NCBI GenBank assembly: GCA_009691025.1
Contig: SHWB01000006.1
Coordinates: 1 to 64,000 of the forward strand
Length of the DNA stretch: 64,000 nt
Reading direction: 5' to 3'
Source: Alphaproteobacteria bacterium
Lineage (GTDB): Bacteria; Pseudomonadota; Alphaproteobacteria; UBA6615
The notes beneath the pieces were generated by a model, which worked only from the letters and a program-made list of their open reading frames with translations, was not told the origin of the DNA and did no database searches. Below, one piece after another: positions 43,824 through 56,558 of this stretch; the first letter of the stretch is position 1, and every line of letters starts with the position of its first letter. A program made the position numbers and the translations under genes.

Positions 43824-45643
43824 TTCGCGGCGTTCATGAAATCGCGCCACAGCCTGGCCGGTAACCCGCCGCCGCTGACGCCATCGAGCGGCGCGTTGTC
43901 GTCGCGGCCGATCCAGACGCCGGCGACAAGACCAGGCACGAAGCCGATGAACCAGGCGTCGCGGTAATCCTGGCTGGTACCGGTCTTGCCGGCGGCGCCG
44001 GGGATCGCCGCGGCGACCCGTCCGGTACCCGAGAGGACGACCTCGCGCAGCATGCTCGTCATGGCGGCGGCCGTGCCGGCGTCGAGCACGCGACCGGGGC
44101 CGGCACTGCGCGACCCGGCACGCCACAACACGTCGCCCGAACGGCCGCGCACCTCGGCGATGGCGCGCGGCACGATCCCGGTGCCGCCATTGGCGATGGC
44201 CGCATAGGCGCCGACCAGTTCGACCAGTGTCACCTCGCTGACGCCCAGCGCCAGCCCCGCCGTCGGTTCCAGAGCGCTGGCGATGCCCAGGCGTCGCGCC
44301 GTGCCGACGATGCGCGCCGGACCGACCTTGAGCGCCAGGCGCACCGAGGCCGAGTTGAGCGAATGGGCCAGCGCCGTGCGCAGATCGACCGTGCCGCGGT
44401 AGCGGCCGTCGAAATTGCCGGGCGACCAGCCGTCGATGGTGATCGGCGCATCGAGCACCGGGCTGTCCGGGCCGAGCCCCGCTTCCAGCGCCGCCAGCCA
44501 GACGATCGGCTTGAAGGCCGAGCCGGGCTGGCGCAGGGCCTGGGTGGCGCGGTTGAAGCGGCTCGCCCGCCAGTCGCTGCCGCCGACCATGGCGCGCACC
44601 GCGCCGTCGGGCGTCATCGCCACCAGCGCAACCTCGGCGCCGTCCAGCTTCGTGCGCGCGACGATGCCCTCGGCGGCACGCTGCAGGCGCGGGTCGAGCG
44701 TCGTCTCGACCGTCAGATCGCCCTGGCCGGCATAGGCGGCGGCGCGTTCCAGCGCCCAATCGGCGAAATGGCGGCCGATGCCGGCGACGGCGCCGGTTGC
44801 CGCAGGCCGGCCGGCATGGCGGCGCGCCGCGGCGGCGGCATCGTCGGCGCCGATGAAGCCGGCCTCGACCATCGCCTGCAGGACGACGAGCGTGCGGCTG
44901 TGGGACGCGGCCGGATTGGTGGCCGGGTTCCAGCGCGACGGGGCGCGCAGCAGCCCGGCCAGCAATGCCGACTGGTAGAGGTCGAGCCGCCGCGCCGTGG
45001 TGTCAAAATAGGCGCGTGCGGCGGCCTCCACGCCCCAGTTGCCGGCGCCGAAATAGACCCGGTTGAGGTAGATGGTCAGCAGTTCGTCCTTGCTGAACCG
45101 CGCCTCCAGCCAGAAGGCCAGCAGCAGCTCCTTGATCTTGCGCTCGTAGGATCGCTCGGCCGTCAGGAACAGGTTCTTGGCCAATTGCTGGGTCAGCGTG
45201 CTGCCGCCCTGCGCGACTCGGCCGGCGCGCAGATTGGCGATGGCGGCGCGCAGGATGCCGCGCCAGTCGAGGCCGGGATGTTTGAAGAAGCGGCGGTCCT
45301 CGATGGCGACGATGGCCTGGGCGAGATGCGGCGGCAGTTCCGCCGCCGTCAGGCGTTCGCCGTAGAGGTCGCCGAAGGTGGCGAGGCGGCCGCCGGAGCG
45401 GTCGAGCAACACGATGCCGGGCCGCCGCGTCTTCGCCTGATCCGTTGCAAGGTCGCCCGTGGTCGGCAGATCCCAGGCGAAATACGCGACGACGAGGCCG
45501 AGCGCCACGCCGCCCCAGATCGCCGCCACCGCAAGCCATTTGGCGATATGGCCCAGACGCGGCCACAGCCAGCGGCGCGGTGCCGGCGACGGCTTCGCCG
45601 CCGTCCGCGCACCGCCGCGCGCCGTCGCCCGCTTTGTCGCCAT
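43820..45643 (-). CDS. class A penicillin-binding protein (transglycosylase/transpeptidase)
   Basis: Bifunctional peptidoglycan synthase anchored in the inner membrane. The 607-residue protein has a basic N-terminus, one membrane segment (IAKWLAVAAIWGGVALGLVVA) and a GT51 domain (about 90-260) with IVAIEDRRFFKHPGLDWRG, QGGSTLTQQLAKNLFL and RVYFGAGNWG. The transpeptidase domain (about 320-590) has SxxK in RQPGSAFKPIVW, SxN in AHSLNSASVRL and KTG in AGKTGTSQDYRDAWF. All catalytic motifs are present. It lies downstream of gyrB on the same strand, separated by a REP pair. Confidence 0.95.
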   Translation of the reverse strand: MATKRATARGGARTAAKPSPAPRRWLWPRLGHIAKWLAVAAIWGGVALGLVVAYFAWDLPTTGDLATDQAKTRRPGIVLLDRSGGRLATFGDLYGERLTAAELPPHLAQAIVAIEDRRFFKHPGLDWRGILRAAIANLRAGRVAQGGSTLTQQLAKNLFLTAERSYERKIKELLLAFWLEARFSKDELLTIYLNRVYFGAGNWGVEAAARAYFDTTARRLDLYQSALLAGLLRAPSRWNPATNPAASHSRTLVVLQAMVEAGFIGADDAAAAARRHAGRPAATGAVAGIGRHFADWALERAAAYAGQGDLTVETTLDPRLQRAAEGIVARTKLDGAEVALVAMTPDGAVRAMVGGSDWRASRFNRATQALRQPGSAFKPIVWLAALEAGLGPDSPVLDAPITIDGWSPGNFDGRYRGTVDLRTALAHSLNSASVRLALKVGPARIVGTARRLGIASALEPTAGLALGVSEVTLVELVGAYAAIANGGTGIVPRAIAEVRGRSGDVLWRAGSRSAGPGRVLDAGTAAAMTSMLREVVLSGTGRVAAAIPGAAGKTGTSQDYRDAWFIGFVPGLVAGVWIGRDDNAPLDGVSGGGLPARLWRDFMNAAN

Positions 45644-45711
45644 GCGATCCGTCTAGGCGTCCGACTCGCGGCGGGACAAGGCGGCGGGACACGATGGGCG
45701 CGTTCTTCGCC

Positions 45712-45800
45712 GACCCCATCCTTCGGCAGGCTCGGGATGAAGTCTCGGGGAAAACCGTTCCCTGGCCGCCTCACCCTGAGCTTGTCGAAGGGCGAGTGGC
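45712..45800. repeat. REP-like palindrome pair between gyrB and the PBP gene
   Basis: Element a (45712-45744) has arms near CATCC and GGATG around CTTCGGCAGGCTC. Element b (45768-45800) reads CCTCACCCTGAGCTTGTCGAAGGGCGAG in two halves and is inverted relative to a. It belongs to the same dispersed family as 60595-60715 and the pair inside cobN. It lies just after the gyrB stop. Confidence 0.8.
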
Positions 45801-45807
45801 CTCGTCC

Positions 45808-49537
<3,730 letters not shown>

Positions 49538-49541
<4 letters not shown>

Positions 49542-50656
49542 ACGCGCATCGGCATCAGGACGTACAGCGCGCTGTCGTCGGCGGTATCGCGCACGATCGT
49601 GGGCGAGGCCGGATCAGACAGCACGAAGCGCGCCTCCGCCCCCCCGATATGCTGCGTGATGTCGAGCAGATAGCGGGAGTTGAAGCCGATCTCCATCGCC
49701 TGGGAATCGTAGCTGATCTCCAGCTCCTCGGTCGCCGTGCCGGCGTCCGGGCTGGTCGCCGACAGCGTCAGGCTGCCTGGGCCGACGGCCAGCTTGATCG
49801 CGCGGCTCTTCTCCGTGGAGATGGTCGAGACGCGGTCGACGGCGGCCGAGAAGGCGTGGCAGTCGACATCCATCACCTTGTCGTTGTTGGACGGGATGAC
49901 GCGCTCGTAGTCGGGGAAGGTGCCGTCGATCAGCTTGGAGGTCAGCACGGCATTGTCGAAGGCGAACCGGATGCGCGTCTCAGACAATTCGACCTCGACC
50001 CGGTCGGCGCTCTCGTCGATCAGCTTGCGCAGTTCCTGCACCGCCTTGCGCGGCACGATGACGCCGGGCATTTCGGCGGCGCCTTCCGGCATCGCCACCT
50101 CGACGCGGGCGAGGCGATGGCCGTCCGTCGCCACCGCGCGCAGCGCGCGGGCGCCGTTGCCGCCGGTCGTGTGCAGGTAGATACCGTTAAGGTAGTAGCG
50201 CGTTTCCTCGGTGGAGATGGCGAAGCGCGTGCGGTCGATCAGCCCGCGCAACTCGCCGGCGGCGAGCACGAAGCGGATCGGCAGCTCGCCGCCGCCGATG
50301 GTCGGGAAATCCTCGACCGGCAGCGCCTGCAGGGCGAAGCGCGAACGGCCCGCGCGCACCGTCACGCGGCCCGAGGCGGCATCGCTCTCGATCGCCACGT
50401 CGGACCCGTCGGGCAGCTTGCGCACGATGTCGTAGAGCGTGTGCGCCGGCGCGGTGGCCCGCCCTGTCTGGCCGACATCGGCGGCGACGCGCTCATCGAT
50501 CGACAGATCCATGTCGGTTGCGGTAAGCGCCAGCACGCCGTCGCGCGCCTCTATCATCACATGGGCGAGAATGGGGATCGTGTTGCGCCGCTCGACGACG
50601 CTCTGCACGTGGCCGAGCGCCTTGAGGAGGGTGGCGCGCTCGATGGTCAGCTTCAT
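49538..50656 (-). CDS. dnaN: DNA polymerase III beta subunit (sliding clamp)
   Basis: Ring-shaped processivity clamp. The 372-residue protein has the start MKLTIERATLLKALGHVQSVVERRNTIPIL (split), ATDMDLSIDERVAADVG, YYLNGIYLH, ATDGHRLARVEVAMPEGA, IPSNNDKVMDVD and the C-terminal LMPMRV. ATG 50656 matches the family start; the open frame upstream is not homologous. It is transcribed away from dnaA's end with its own candidate promoter in a 320-bp gap, so dnaA and dnaN are probably not one transcript. Confidence 0.97.
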
Positions 50657-50976
50657 CGCTCGTCCCGGATCGTGAGTCATGGCCGGCCGGCTGGCCGCCA
50701 TCCGTGCCGCGTCGTCACCGATGCGAAAAGGGGGGTCGGGAGGCGGGCCGAACGCCCTGTCGCACGGCGCCGCGAAGCCGCGGCGACCGTTCGTTCCGGC
50801 CCCTGCGCGAGACTGCGCCGATGGCCGGCTCGAACGATCGTAAATTGTAGCAGAGATTCGCGGAGTCGACAGGGAATTCGCAACCCTTGAGGCGCAAAAA
50901 AACGATTTGAGGCCAATAACTTGCCGGGAGGTTTTCGGCGCCGCGACAGTCGCCCCGCCGGGGGCGCCAGGCAGCC
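50657..50976. other. dnaA-dnaN intergenic region
   Basis: 320 bp without a gene. The half next to dnaN is GC-rich with no visible motif. The part around 50833-50930 is AT-richer and carries the candidate dnaN promoter, two GANTC sites and an A7 run (near 50896). A short GC hairpin CGCCCC/GGGGCG lies at about 50951-50966, close to the dnaA stop. Confidence 0.7.
50844..50872 (-). promoter_or_regulatory. candidate dnaN promoter with two GANTC sites
   Basis: On the minus strand a -10 TACAAT (50849-50844) lies 17 bp from CTGTCG (50872-50867), a weak -35. GATTC/GAATC at 50855-50859 and GAGTC/GACTC at 50863-50867 fall in the spacer and -35. GANTC is the CcrM methylation site of alphaproteobacteria, so methylation-sensitive control is possible. 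Confidence 0.4.
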
Positions 50977-52413
50977 TCACATTTCGAGCATGCGGCGCAG
51001 CAGTTCGACATCCTCGGAGAAGCTCGCATCGGTCGAGCGCAACTCCTCGATCTTGCGCACCGCGTGCATCACCGTGGTGTGGTCGCGGCCGCCGAACTTG
51101 CGCCCGATCTCTGGCAGCGAGCGCGAGGTGAGCTGCTTGGCGAGGTACATCGCCACCTGGCGCGGCCGGGCCACGGCGCGGGCGCGGCGGGCCGAGTGCA
51201 TGTCGGCGAGGCGGATGTTGAAGTGCTCGGCGACGCGCTTCTGGATCTCCTCGATCGTCACGCGGCGGTCGTTGGCGCGCAGCAGGTCGTGCAGCACCTC
51301 CTGCGTCGTCTCCAGCGTCACCGGCCGGCCGACCAGCGTGGCATGGGCGAGGATGCGGTTTAGCGCCCCCTCCAGCTCACGCACATTGGAGGTGATCTTG
51401 TGGGCGAGGAACTCCAACACTTTCGGCGGAATGCCGACGTCCGAGGTCTCGCCCTTGGCCTGCAGGATGCCCAGCCGCAACTCGTAGTCGGTCTGGTGGA
51501 TGTCGGCGACGAGGCCGCAGCCGAGGCGCGACTTGAGGCGCTCATCCATGCCGTCGAGGCCGGAAGGCAACTTGTCGGCCGACACCACGACCTGCCGGTT
51601 CTCGTCCACCAGCGCGTTGAAAGTGTGGAAGAACTCCTCCTGGGTGGAGTCCTTGCCGGCGATGAACTGGATGTCGTCGATCATCAGGACGTCGACGGAG
51701 CGGAACTGCTCCTTGAAATCCATGATGGTCTTGTACCGGAGCGCCCGGATGAACTGGTACATGAACTTCTCGGCCGACAGGTACAGCACCGTGCGGCCGG
51801 GGGCGCGCTCCAGGATATGCCAGGCGATGGCGTGCATCAGGTGGGTCTTGCCCAGCCCGACGCTGCCGTAGAGAAACAGCGGGTTGAATGGCACCTTCGG
51901 TGCCTCGGCGACGCGCCGCGCGGCGGCATGGGCCAGCTCGTTGGAGCGGCCGACGACGAAGGAGTTGAACTTGAAGCGCGGGTCGAGCGTCGCCTGCAGG
52001 CGGTCGACCGCTTCCAGCACGGCCTGGCGGCCCGGAGCCTCGTCATTGGCGGAGCGGGATACTTCCGAGGTGCGCAAGGGCAGGGTGCGGGTCGGCCGGG
52101 TAACCAGCGGCGGCGCGCCAGCCGGCCGGATTGCCGTCGGAGTGGGCTCGACGATCACCTCGACGGCTTCGATATGCGTGTCCTCGTCGCGCCACAACTC
52201 TGCGAGGCGATCGGCGTAATTGGTCTCGATCCAGTCGCGCATGAGGCGGGTCGGCACGGCGACGCGCACGCGGCCGCCGATCACCTCAGCCAGCGTCAGC
52301 GGTTTGAGCCAGGAGTTGAATGCGGCATCGCCGACATCGGCGCGCAGGCGCGCTCGGACGCGCTGCCATTGCTCGAGAATCGCGCTGTCCCCGCTACCCC
52401 AGTAATCATTCAT
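50977..52413 (-). CDS. dnaA: chromosomal replication initiator DnaA
   Basis: ATP-dependent initiator that binds DnaA boxes at the origin. The 478-residue protein has domain I (LEQWQRVRARLRADVGDAAFNSWLKPL), a variable linker (about 85-130), AAA+ domain III with Walker A YGSVGLGKTHLMHAI, Walker B VDVLMIDDIQFIAGK and sensor SRLGCGLVADI. Domain IV ends with the box-binding helix EIGRKFGGRDHTTVMHAVRKI. ATG 52413 (MNDYWGSGD) matches family length; an upstream in-frame start at 52461 would add 16 unrelated residues. It is preceded by a 726-bp gap that may hold origin or control sites. Confidence 0.97.
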   Translation of the reverse strand: MNDYWGSGDSAILEQWQRVRARLRADVGDAAFNSWLKPLTLAEVIGGRVRVAVPTRLMRDWIETNYADRLAELWRDEDTHIEAVEVIVEPTPTAIRPAGAPPLVTRPTRTLPLRTSEVSRSANDEAPGRQAVLEAVDRLQATLDPRFKFNSFVVGRSNELAHAAARRVAEAPKVPFNPLFLYGSVGLGKTHLMHAIAWHILERAPGRTVLYLSAEKFMYQFIRALRYKTIMDFKEQFRSVDVLMIDDIQFIAGKDSTQEEFFHTFNALVDENRQVVVSADKLPSGLDGMDERLKSRLGCGLVADIHQTDYELRLGILQAKGETSDVGIPPKVLEFLAHKITSNVRELEGALNRILAHATLVGRPVTLETTQEVLHDLLRANDRRVTIEEIQKRVAEHFNIRLADMHSARRARAVARPRQVAMYLAKQLTSRSLPEIGRKFGGRDHTTVMHAVRKIEELRSTDASFSEDVELLRRMLEM

Positions 52414-53139
52414 CGCGCCGCCCGCTCCGGATGTCCTGACCACACTGAACCTCACCCGCATTGCAGGCCGTGGGGATCACCCGGCACAGACACTCTGCGC
52501 GCGCCCCCCCCCGACCACCGCCGCCGCTGCCCACAACCGCGACGGTGTTACCCGAAATCGGTTGCGTCTCCCGCTCGAGGCGCAACCATCAGACTGCGTC
52601 AAGACCTTCTTTCACAACCGCTACGCGCGCCTGCCTTCACCCACGCCAGACTGCCGGATAACGCTGGGTAAAGTAACTTCAAGACCCGCCACCCTAGATG
52701 CGGCCACCGGATTATTCGATGACCTCAGGTATTACAACGCATTTACTCAAGGTAAATTACTGCGAACCTTAGACCGCGCCGGAGATTTTTTATTATCTCT
52801 TAGACGTCTATGCCAGCCGCCTCTACTGTATTTTTGAGTGTCTGTCCAGCATTTGAGTTTTATTGTAAGCGACTGCCGGACCAACGGCGCCAGCCAAGAT
52901 ACAACCGTGCTCTTCACCCCGCAACAGGACACATGCAGAACGGTACGATTGCGGAATGGCGCGCCGCGGCGCGCAGGGCACTGGTATGGCCGGATATTTT
53001 TCCGACAGAGCCAGTCGGCCGCCCGGGGCCCGGCACGGATTGCCTGTGAATCATGTGAACAAAGTCGGACAGGCCGAAAACAGAGCTTGCCCGCCCGCTT
53101 CCCGCACGGCACCGGCCGACCCGCCCAACGGCAGGGAAT
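52414..53139. other. dnaA-rpsT intergenic region with AT-rich patch and DnaA-box-like sites
   Basis: 726 bp with no convincing gene. 52660-52870 is markedly AT-richer than the rest of the window (runs such as GATTTTTTATTATCTC). DnaA-box-like 9-mers, each one mismatch from TTWTNCACA, are TCTTTCACA at 52608-52616 and two directly abutting copies on the minus strand at 53045-53053 (TGATTCACA) and 53054-53062 (TTGTTCACA). A weaker TTATCCGGC lies on the minus strand near 52660. It is a candidate replication-origin or dnaA autoregulation region. Confidence 0.45.
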
Positions 53140-53403
53140 TCAGCCCAGCTTCTTGATCTGTGCTGAGAGCCGCGACAGCTTGCGAGACGCCGTGCGCTTG
53201 TCCATGACGCCGCGACCTGCGCCGCGCTGCATCTCGGGCTGCGCGTCGCGCAGGGCTGCGGCGGCGGCGGCCTTGTCGCCGCCGGCGATCGCTGCTTCGA
53301 CCTTCTTGACGAAGGTACGCACGCGGCTGACCCGCGCGCCGTTGACGTCGGTCCGGCGGGCGTTCGTGCGAATGCGCTTCTTTGCTGACTTGTGATGCGC
53401 CAT
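53140..53403 (-). CDS. rpsT: 30S ribosomal protein S20
   Basis: Primary 16S rRNA-binding protein of the small subunit. The 87-residue basic protein reads [21 protein letters not shown] at the start (split here as [21 protein letters not shown]), with an Ala-rich helix ([17 protein letters not shown]) and [23 protein letters not shown] at the end. Length is standard. A good promoter lies 40 bp upstream. Its place next to dnaA is typical of alphaproteobacteria. Confidence 0.98.
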   Translation of the reverse strand: MAHHKSAKKRIRTNARRTDVNGARVSRVRTFVKKVEAAIAGGDKAAAAAALRDAQPEMQRGAGRGVMDKRTASRKLSRLSAQIKKLG

Positions 53404-53442
53404 GGTGCGCCCACGCGGCTCCGGTTCGCTTGCGAGGCGCGC

Positions 53443-53471
53443 CTTCTACGCCGCCCCCGCCCAAGCGTCAA
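53443..53471 (-). promoter_or_regulatory. rpsT promoter
   Basis: On the minus strand TTGACG (53471-53466), a 17-bp spacer and TAGAAG (53448-53443) lie 40 bp before the rpsT ATG. Consensus and position both fit. Confidence 0.6.
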
Positions 53472-53491
53472 GCATTGCGGTCCGCGACTTG

Positions 53492-54265
53492 CTAGCCATT
53501 CTTGAAGGTTGGCTGGCGCTTCTCGATGAAGGCGGCCATGCCTTCCTTCTGGTCGGCGGTGGCGAAGCAGGCGTGGAACACGCGCCGCTCGAACCGCACG
53601 CCCTCGGAAAGCGTCGTCTCGTAGGCGCGGTTGACGGATTCCTTGGCCAGCATGGCGATTGGCAACGACATGCGGGCGATCTTCTCCGCCGTCTTCAGCG
53701 CGTCCGCGACGAGATCGGCGAGCGGCACGATGCGCGAGACGAGGCCCGAGCGTTCGGCCTCGGCGGCGTCCATCATGCGTCCGGTGAGGACCATCTCCAT
53801 CGCCTTCGACTTGCCGACGAAGCGCGTCAGGCGCTGGGTGCCGCCGGCGCCGGGAATGACGCCCAGCGTTATTTCCGGTTGGCCGAAGCGGGCATTGTCG
53901 GCAGCGATGATGAAGTCGCACATCATCGCCAGTTCGCAGCCGCCGCCCAGCGCATAGCCGGCGACCGCGGCGACGACCGGCTTGCGCGCCCGTGCCACGC
54001 GCTCCCAAGAGGTGATGAAGTCCTCCGCATAGGCCGAAACGAAGGTCTTCGGCGCCATTTCCTTGATATCGGCGCCGGCCGCGAAGGCCTTGTCGGAGCC
54101 GGTGATGACGATACAGCCGATCGCCTCGTCGGCCTCGAAATCGTCGAGCGCGCGGGCGAGTTCGTCCATCAGCGGCGTGCACAGCGCGTTCAGCGCTTTC
54201 GGGCGGTTGAGGCGGACGAGACCGACATGGCCGTGGGTCTCGACCTCGATGTTTTCATAGGCCAT
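53492..54265 (-). CDS. enoyl-CoA hydratase
   Basis: Hydrates trans-2-enoyl-CoA in beta-oxidation. The 257-residue crotonase-fold protein has oxyanion-hole motif [26 protein letters not shown] with the first catalytic Glu, and [17 protein letters not shown] with the second catalytic Glu. [11 protein letters not shown]-type sequence ([16 protein letters not shown]) and KESVNRAYE follow. Both catalytic glutamates are present, so it should be a true hydratase rather than a crotonase-fold isomerase. ATG 54265. It lies between rpsT and a small secreted protein, a common alphaproteobacterial arrangement. Confidence 0.95.
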   Translation of the reverse strand: MAYENIEVETHGHVGLVRLNRPKALNALCTPLMDELARALDDFEADEAIGCIVITGSDKAFAAGADIKEMAPKTFVSAYAEDFITSWERVARARKPVVAAVAGYALGGGCELAMMCDFIIAADNARFGQPEITLGVIPGAGGTQRLTRFVGKSKAMEMVLTGRMMDAAEAERSGLVSRIVPLADLVADALKTAEKIARMSLPIAMLAKESVNRAYETTLSEGVRFERRVFHACFATADQKEGMAAFIEKRQPTFKNG

Positions 54266-54322
54266 CGGGTGCTCCTGTCGTGTCGTGGGGAAGCCCGAGA
54301 CGTGGCGCGGATCGCGCGCCTG

Positions 54323-54712
54323 TCAGCCGGGCGAGAGGAAGAAGCGGACGACGGGCGGCGTGCCGCCGGCGATGTCGATCGCCAGCACCTCGCCCTCGCG
54401 CTGCCAGCGCAGATCGCCCCGCGGCGCCCAGCCGAGCGCCGGCAGGGCCTGCGCGTAGAAGGCGGCGACGCTGCCGCGGTCCGTGCTGCCGCTGGCGCTG
54501 GTTTCGACGACCCGGCCGCCGGGCTTGTCGAACATCATGGCTGCGTCGGCGTGCTTGGTCAGCCCGGGCGCCAATGGCAAATCGTCGACATCGCGCAGGA
54601 ATGTTCCCTGGGCATCCGCCGCGCCGCCCGCCAGACCCGAAGCGACAAGTCCGGCCACTAGAAGCCGGCGGATCGCCGAAATCCGGGTGCGGGGGCGAAG
54701 GTGAGGCGTCAT
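54323..54712 (-). CDS. secreted hypothetical protein
   Basis: The 129-residue product has an N-terminal signal peptide (basic start, RRLLVAGLVASGLAGGAADAQ, cleavage after ADA) and a small globular part with LPLAPGLTKHADAAMMFDKPGGRVVET, FYAQALPALGWAP and VRFFLSPG. The FYAQALPALGW pattern resembles a conserved alphaproteobacterial secreted family found beside this enoyl-CoA hydratase. No function is known. It is 17 bp downstream of mutM on the same strand and may be co-transcribed. Confidence 0.8.
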   Translation of the reverse strand: MTPHLRPRTRISAIRRLLVAGLVASGLAGGAADAQGTFLRDVDDLPLAPGLTKHADAAMMFDKPGGRVVETSASGSTDRGSVAAFYAQALPALGWAPRGDLRWQREGEVLAIDIAGGTPPVVRFFLSPG

Positions 54713-54729
54713 GCCGGCCCGTGCTTATC

Positions 54730-55581
54730 TCACCGTTGCCGGCGGGGGCAATAGAAAGTCGACCGCCCGGCCTGGACCAGCCGTCGCACACTACAGGTGG
54801 TGCCATCGCAGTCGGACAGAGGGTCACCACAGCGTCCGCCCGCGCGGCCGTAGACGGCGAAGCGGGTCTGGAAATAGCCCAGTTCGCCATCCGCGTGGCG
54901 GAAGTCGCGCAGGCTTGATCCGCCGGCCTCGATCGCGTCTTCCAGCACGCGGCGGATCGCCGGCACCAGCCGCTCGGCGCGCACGCCGACGACCGTATGG
55001 GCGCTGCGGCGAGGCGAGATGCCGGCCCGGAACAGCGCCTCGCTGACATAGATGTTGCCGAGGCCAGCCACCGTCTTCTGGTCGAGCAGGGCGGCCTTGA
55101 CCGGGGTGTGCTTGCCGGCCAGCGCCGCCGACAGCACGGCCGGGGTGAAGGCGGCGTCGAGAGGTTCGGGGCCGAGGCCGGCGAGCATGCGGTGGCCGGC
55201 GAGGTCGGCGGCGGCGACGAGGTCGACGAATCCGAAGCGGCGGGAGTCGTTGAAGCGGATTTCGGCGCCGTCGTCGGTGGCGAAGACCAGGTGGTCGTGG
55301 CGTTCGGGCGGCGGCGGTGTCGTGCCCGGCGCATAGACGCGCATCCGCCCGCTCATGCCGAGATGCAGGATCATCGTCTCGCCATTGTCGAGACGGAACA
55401 GCATGTACTTGGCGCGCCGGTCGATGGCCTCGACGCGCCGCCCGGTCAGGTGCTGCACGAAGCCGATCGGCACGGGAAAGCGCAGGCGACGCTCGCGCAC
55501 CTCGACGCGCGCCAGGCGCCGGCCGAGCAGCGCCGTCGCCAGCCCGCGACGCGTGGTTTCGACTTCGGGAAGCTCGGGCAT
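54730..55581 (-). CDS. mutM: formamidopyrimidine-DNA glycosylase with altered zinc finger
   Basis: Removes 8-oxoguanine and formamidopyrimidines from DNA. The 283-residue protein starts at the required MPELPEVETTRRGL (catalytic Pro2, Glu3). It has RRAKYMLFRLDNG with the catalytic Lys, HLGMSGRMR, the H2TH stretch LLDQKTVAGLGNIYVSEALF and RRLVQAGRSTFYCP. The C-terminal zinc finger is unusual: the cysteines read C-GDPLSDCDGTT-C-SV...FY-C-PRRQR, so the last ligand, normally CPxCQ, is Arg. ATG 55581 is fixed by the conserved start. Zinc binding and DNA binding may be weakened. Divergent from ubiE. Confidence 0.95.
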   Translation of the reverse strand: MPELPEVETTRRGLATALLGRRLARVEVRERRLRFPVPIGFVQHLTGRRVEAIDRRAKYMLFRLDNGETMILHLGMSGRMRVYAPGTTPPPPERHDHLVFATDDGAEIRFNDSRRFGFVDLVAAADLAGHRMLAGLGPEPLDAAFTPAVLSAALAGKHTPVKAALLDQKTVAGLGNIYVSEALFRAGISPRRSAHTVVGVRAERLVPAIRRVLEDAIEAGGSSLRDFRHADGELGYFQTRFAVYGRAGGRCGDPLSDCDGTTCSVRRLVQAGRSTFYCPRRQR

Positions 55582-55697
55582 GCGGGCGGGCTCGCGGTAG
55601 GGCCGTCCGGTGTACAGCCGCCGCCCTCCGCAGGCAATCGCTCGCCCCTTCGTCGAAACCGGTCTAGTTTCGCCTCTCCCGCCAGAGGAGGATGTGC

Positions 55698-56450
55698 TTG
55701 GCCGTAGTAACAACGCATTTCGGTTTCCGCGACGTGCCGGCCGGCGAGAAGGCCGGGCTGGTTGGCGACGTTTTTCGCCGGGTCGCGCGCCGTTACGATC
55801 TGATGAACGACCTGATGAGCCTCGGCGTCCACCGGTTGTGGAAGGCGGCGCTGCTCGACCGGCTGGCCCCGCGCGCCGGCGAGCGCGTGCTCGATCTGGC
55901 GGGCGGTACCGGCGACATCGCCTTCGCCATCCACCGTGCCACGGCCGGCGCGGCCCGCATCCTGGTCTGCGACATCAACGAGGCGATGCTCGGCCGCGGC
56001 GTCGACCGCGCGGCCGAACGCGGGCTGCTGCCGGGCGCCGGCCTGGCATGGCTAGCCGGCGACGCCGAGGCGCTGCCCCTCGCCGATGCCAGCGTCGATG
56101 CCGTCACCATTGCCTTCGGCCTGCGCAACGTCACGTATGTCGACCGCGCGCTGGCCGAGGCGCGGCGCGTTCTCGTCCCGGGCGGGCGGTTCTTCTGCCT
56201 GGAATTCTCGCGCGTCGTGCTGCCCGGCCTCGACAAGGTCTACGACGCCTGGTCGTTCGGTGCGCTGCCGCGGCTCGGCGCCGTCGTGGCGCGCGACCGC
56301 GCGGCCTACGAATACCTCGTCGAAAGCATCCGCCGCTTTCCGCCGCAGGAGGAATTGCTGGCGCTGATGGCAGATGCGGGTATCGCGCGCTGCCGCGTGC
56401 AGAACCTGTCCGGCGGTATCGCCGCGATCCATTCCGGCTGGCGGCTGTAA
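55698..56450 (+). CDS. ubiE: ubiquinone/menaquinone biosynthesis C-methyltransferase
   Basis: SAM-dependent C-methylation in quinone synthesis at the inner membrane. The 250-residue protein has THFGFRDVPAGEKAGLVGDVF, YDLMNDLMSLGVHRLWK, VLDLAGGTGDIAFAI, CDINEAMLG, AFGLRNVTYVDRALAEARRVL and NLSGGIAAIHSGW. Start: AGGAGG at 55686-55691 is 6 bases from TTG 55698 (MAVVTTHFGF), whereas ATG 55692 directly abuts the ribosome site. TTG is therefore preferred, and it also matches family length. It is divergent from mutM. Confidence 0.95.
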   Translation: MAVVTTHFGFRDVPAGEKAGLVGDVFRRVARRYDLMNDLMSLGVHRLWKAALLDRLAPRAGERVLDLAGGTGDIAFAIHRATAGAARILVCDINEAMLGRGVDRAAERGLLPGAGLAWLAGDAEALPLADASVDAVTIAFGLRNVTYVDRALAEARRVLVPGGRFFCLEFSRVVLPGLDKVYDAWSFGALPRLGAVVARDRAAYEYLVESIRRFPPQEELLALMADAGIARCRVQNLSGGIAAIHSGWRL

Positions 56451-56558
56451 TTACCATCCGGCTCTTGCCCGGCACCGGCTTGCGGGCTATGTAATCACAG
56501 TGCGGTTGCGTAGTTTTCTCGCCAATCACGGCGCGCGCCGCCCGGAAAGGGTCCGCCG

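Noticed and set aside
50930-50976. Intrinsic terminator after dnaA
   Set aside because: The GC hairpin near 50951-50966 and the T-run on the minus strand (near 50896) are about 50 bases apart, too far for a standard terminator.
52914-53160. Protein-coding gene in the dnaA-rpsT gap
   Set aside because: Open frames there lack ribosome sites and family features, and change composition across the AT-rich patch.
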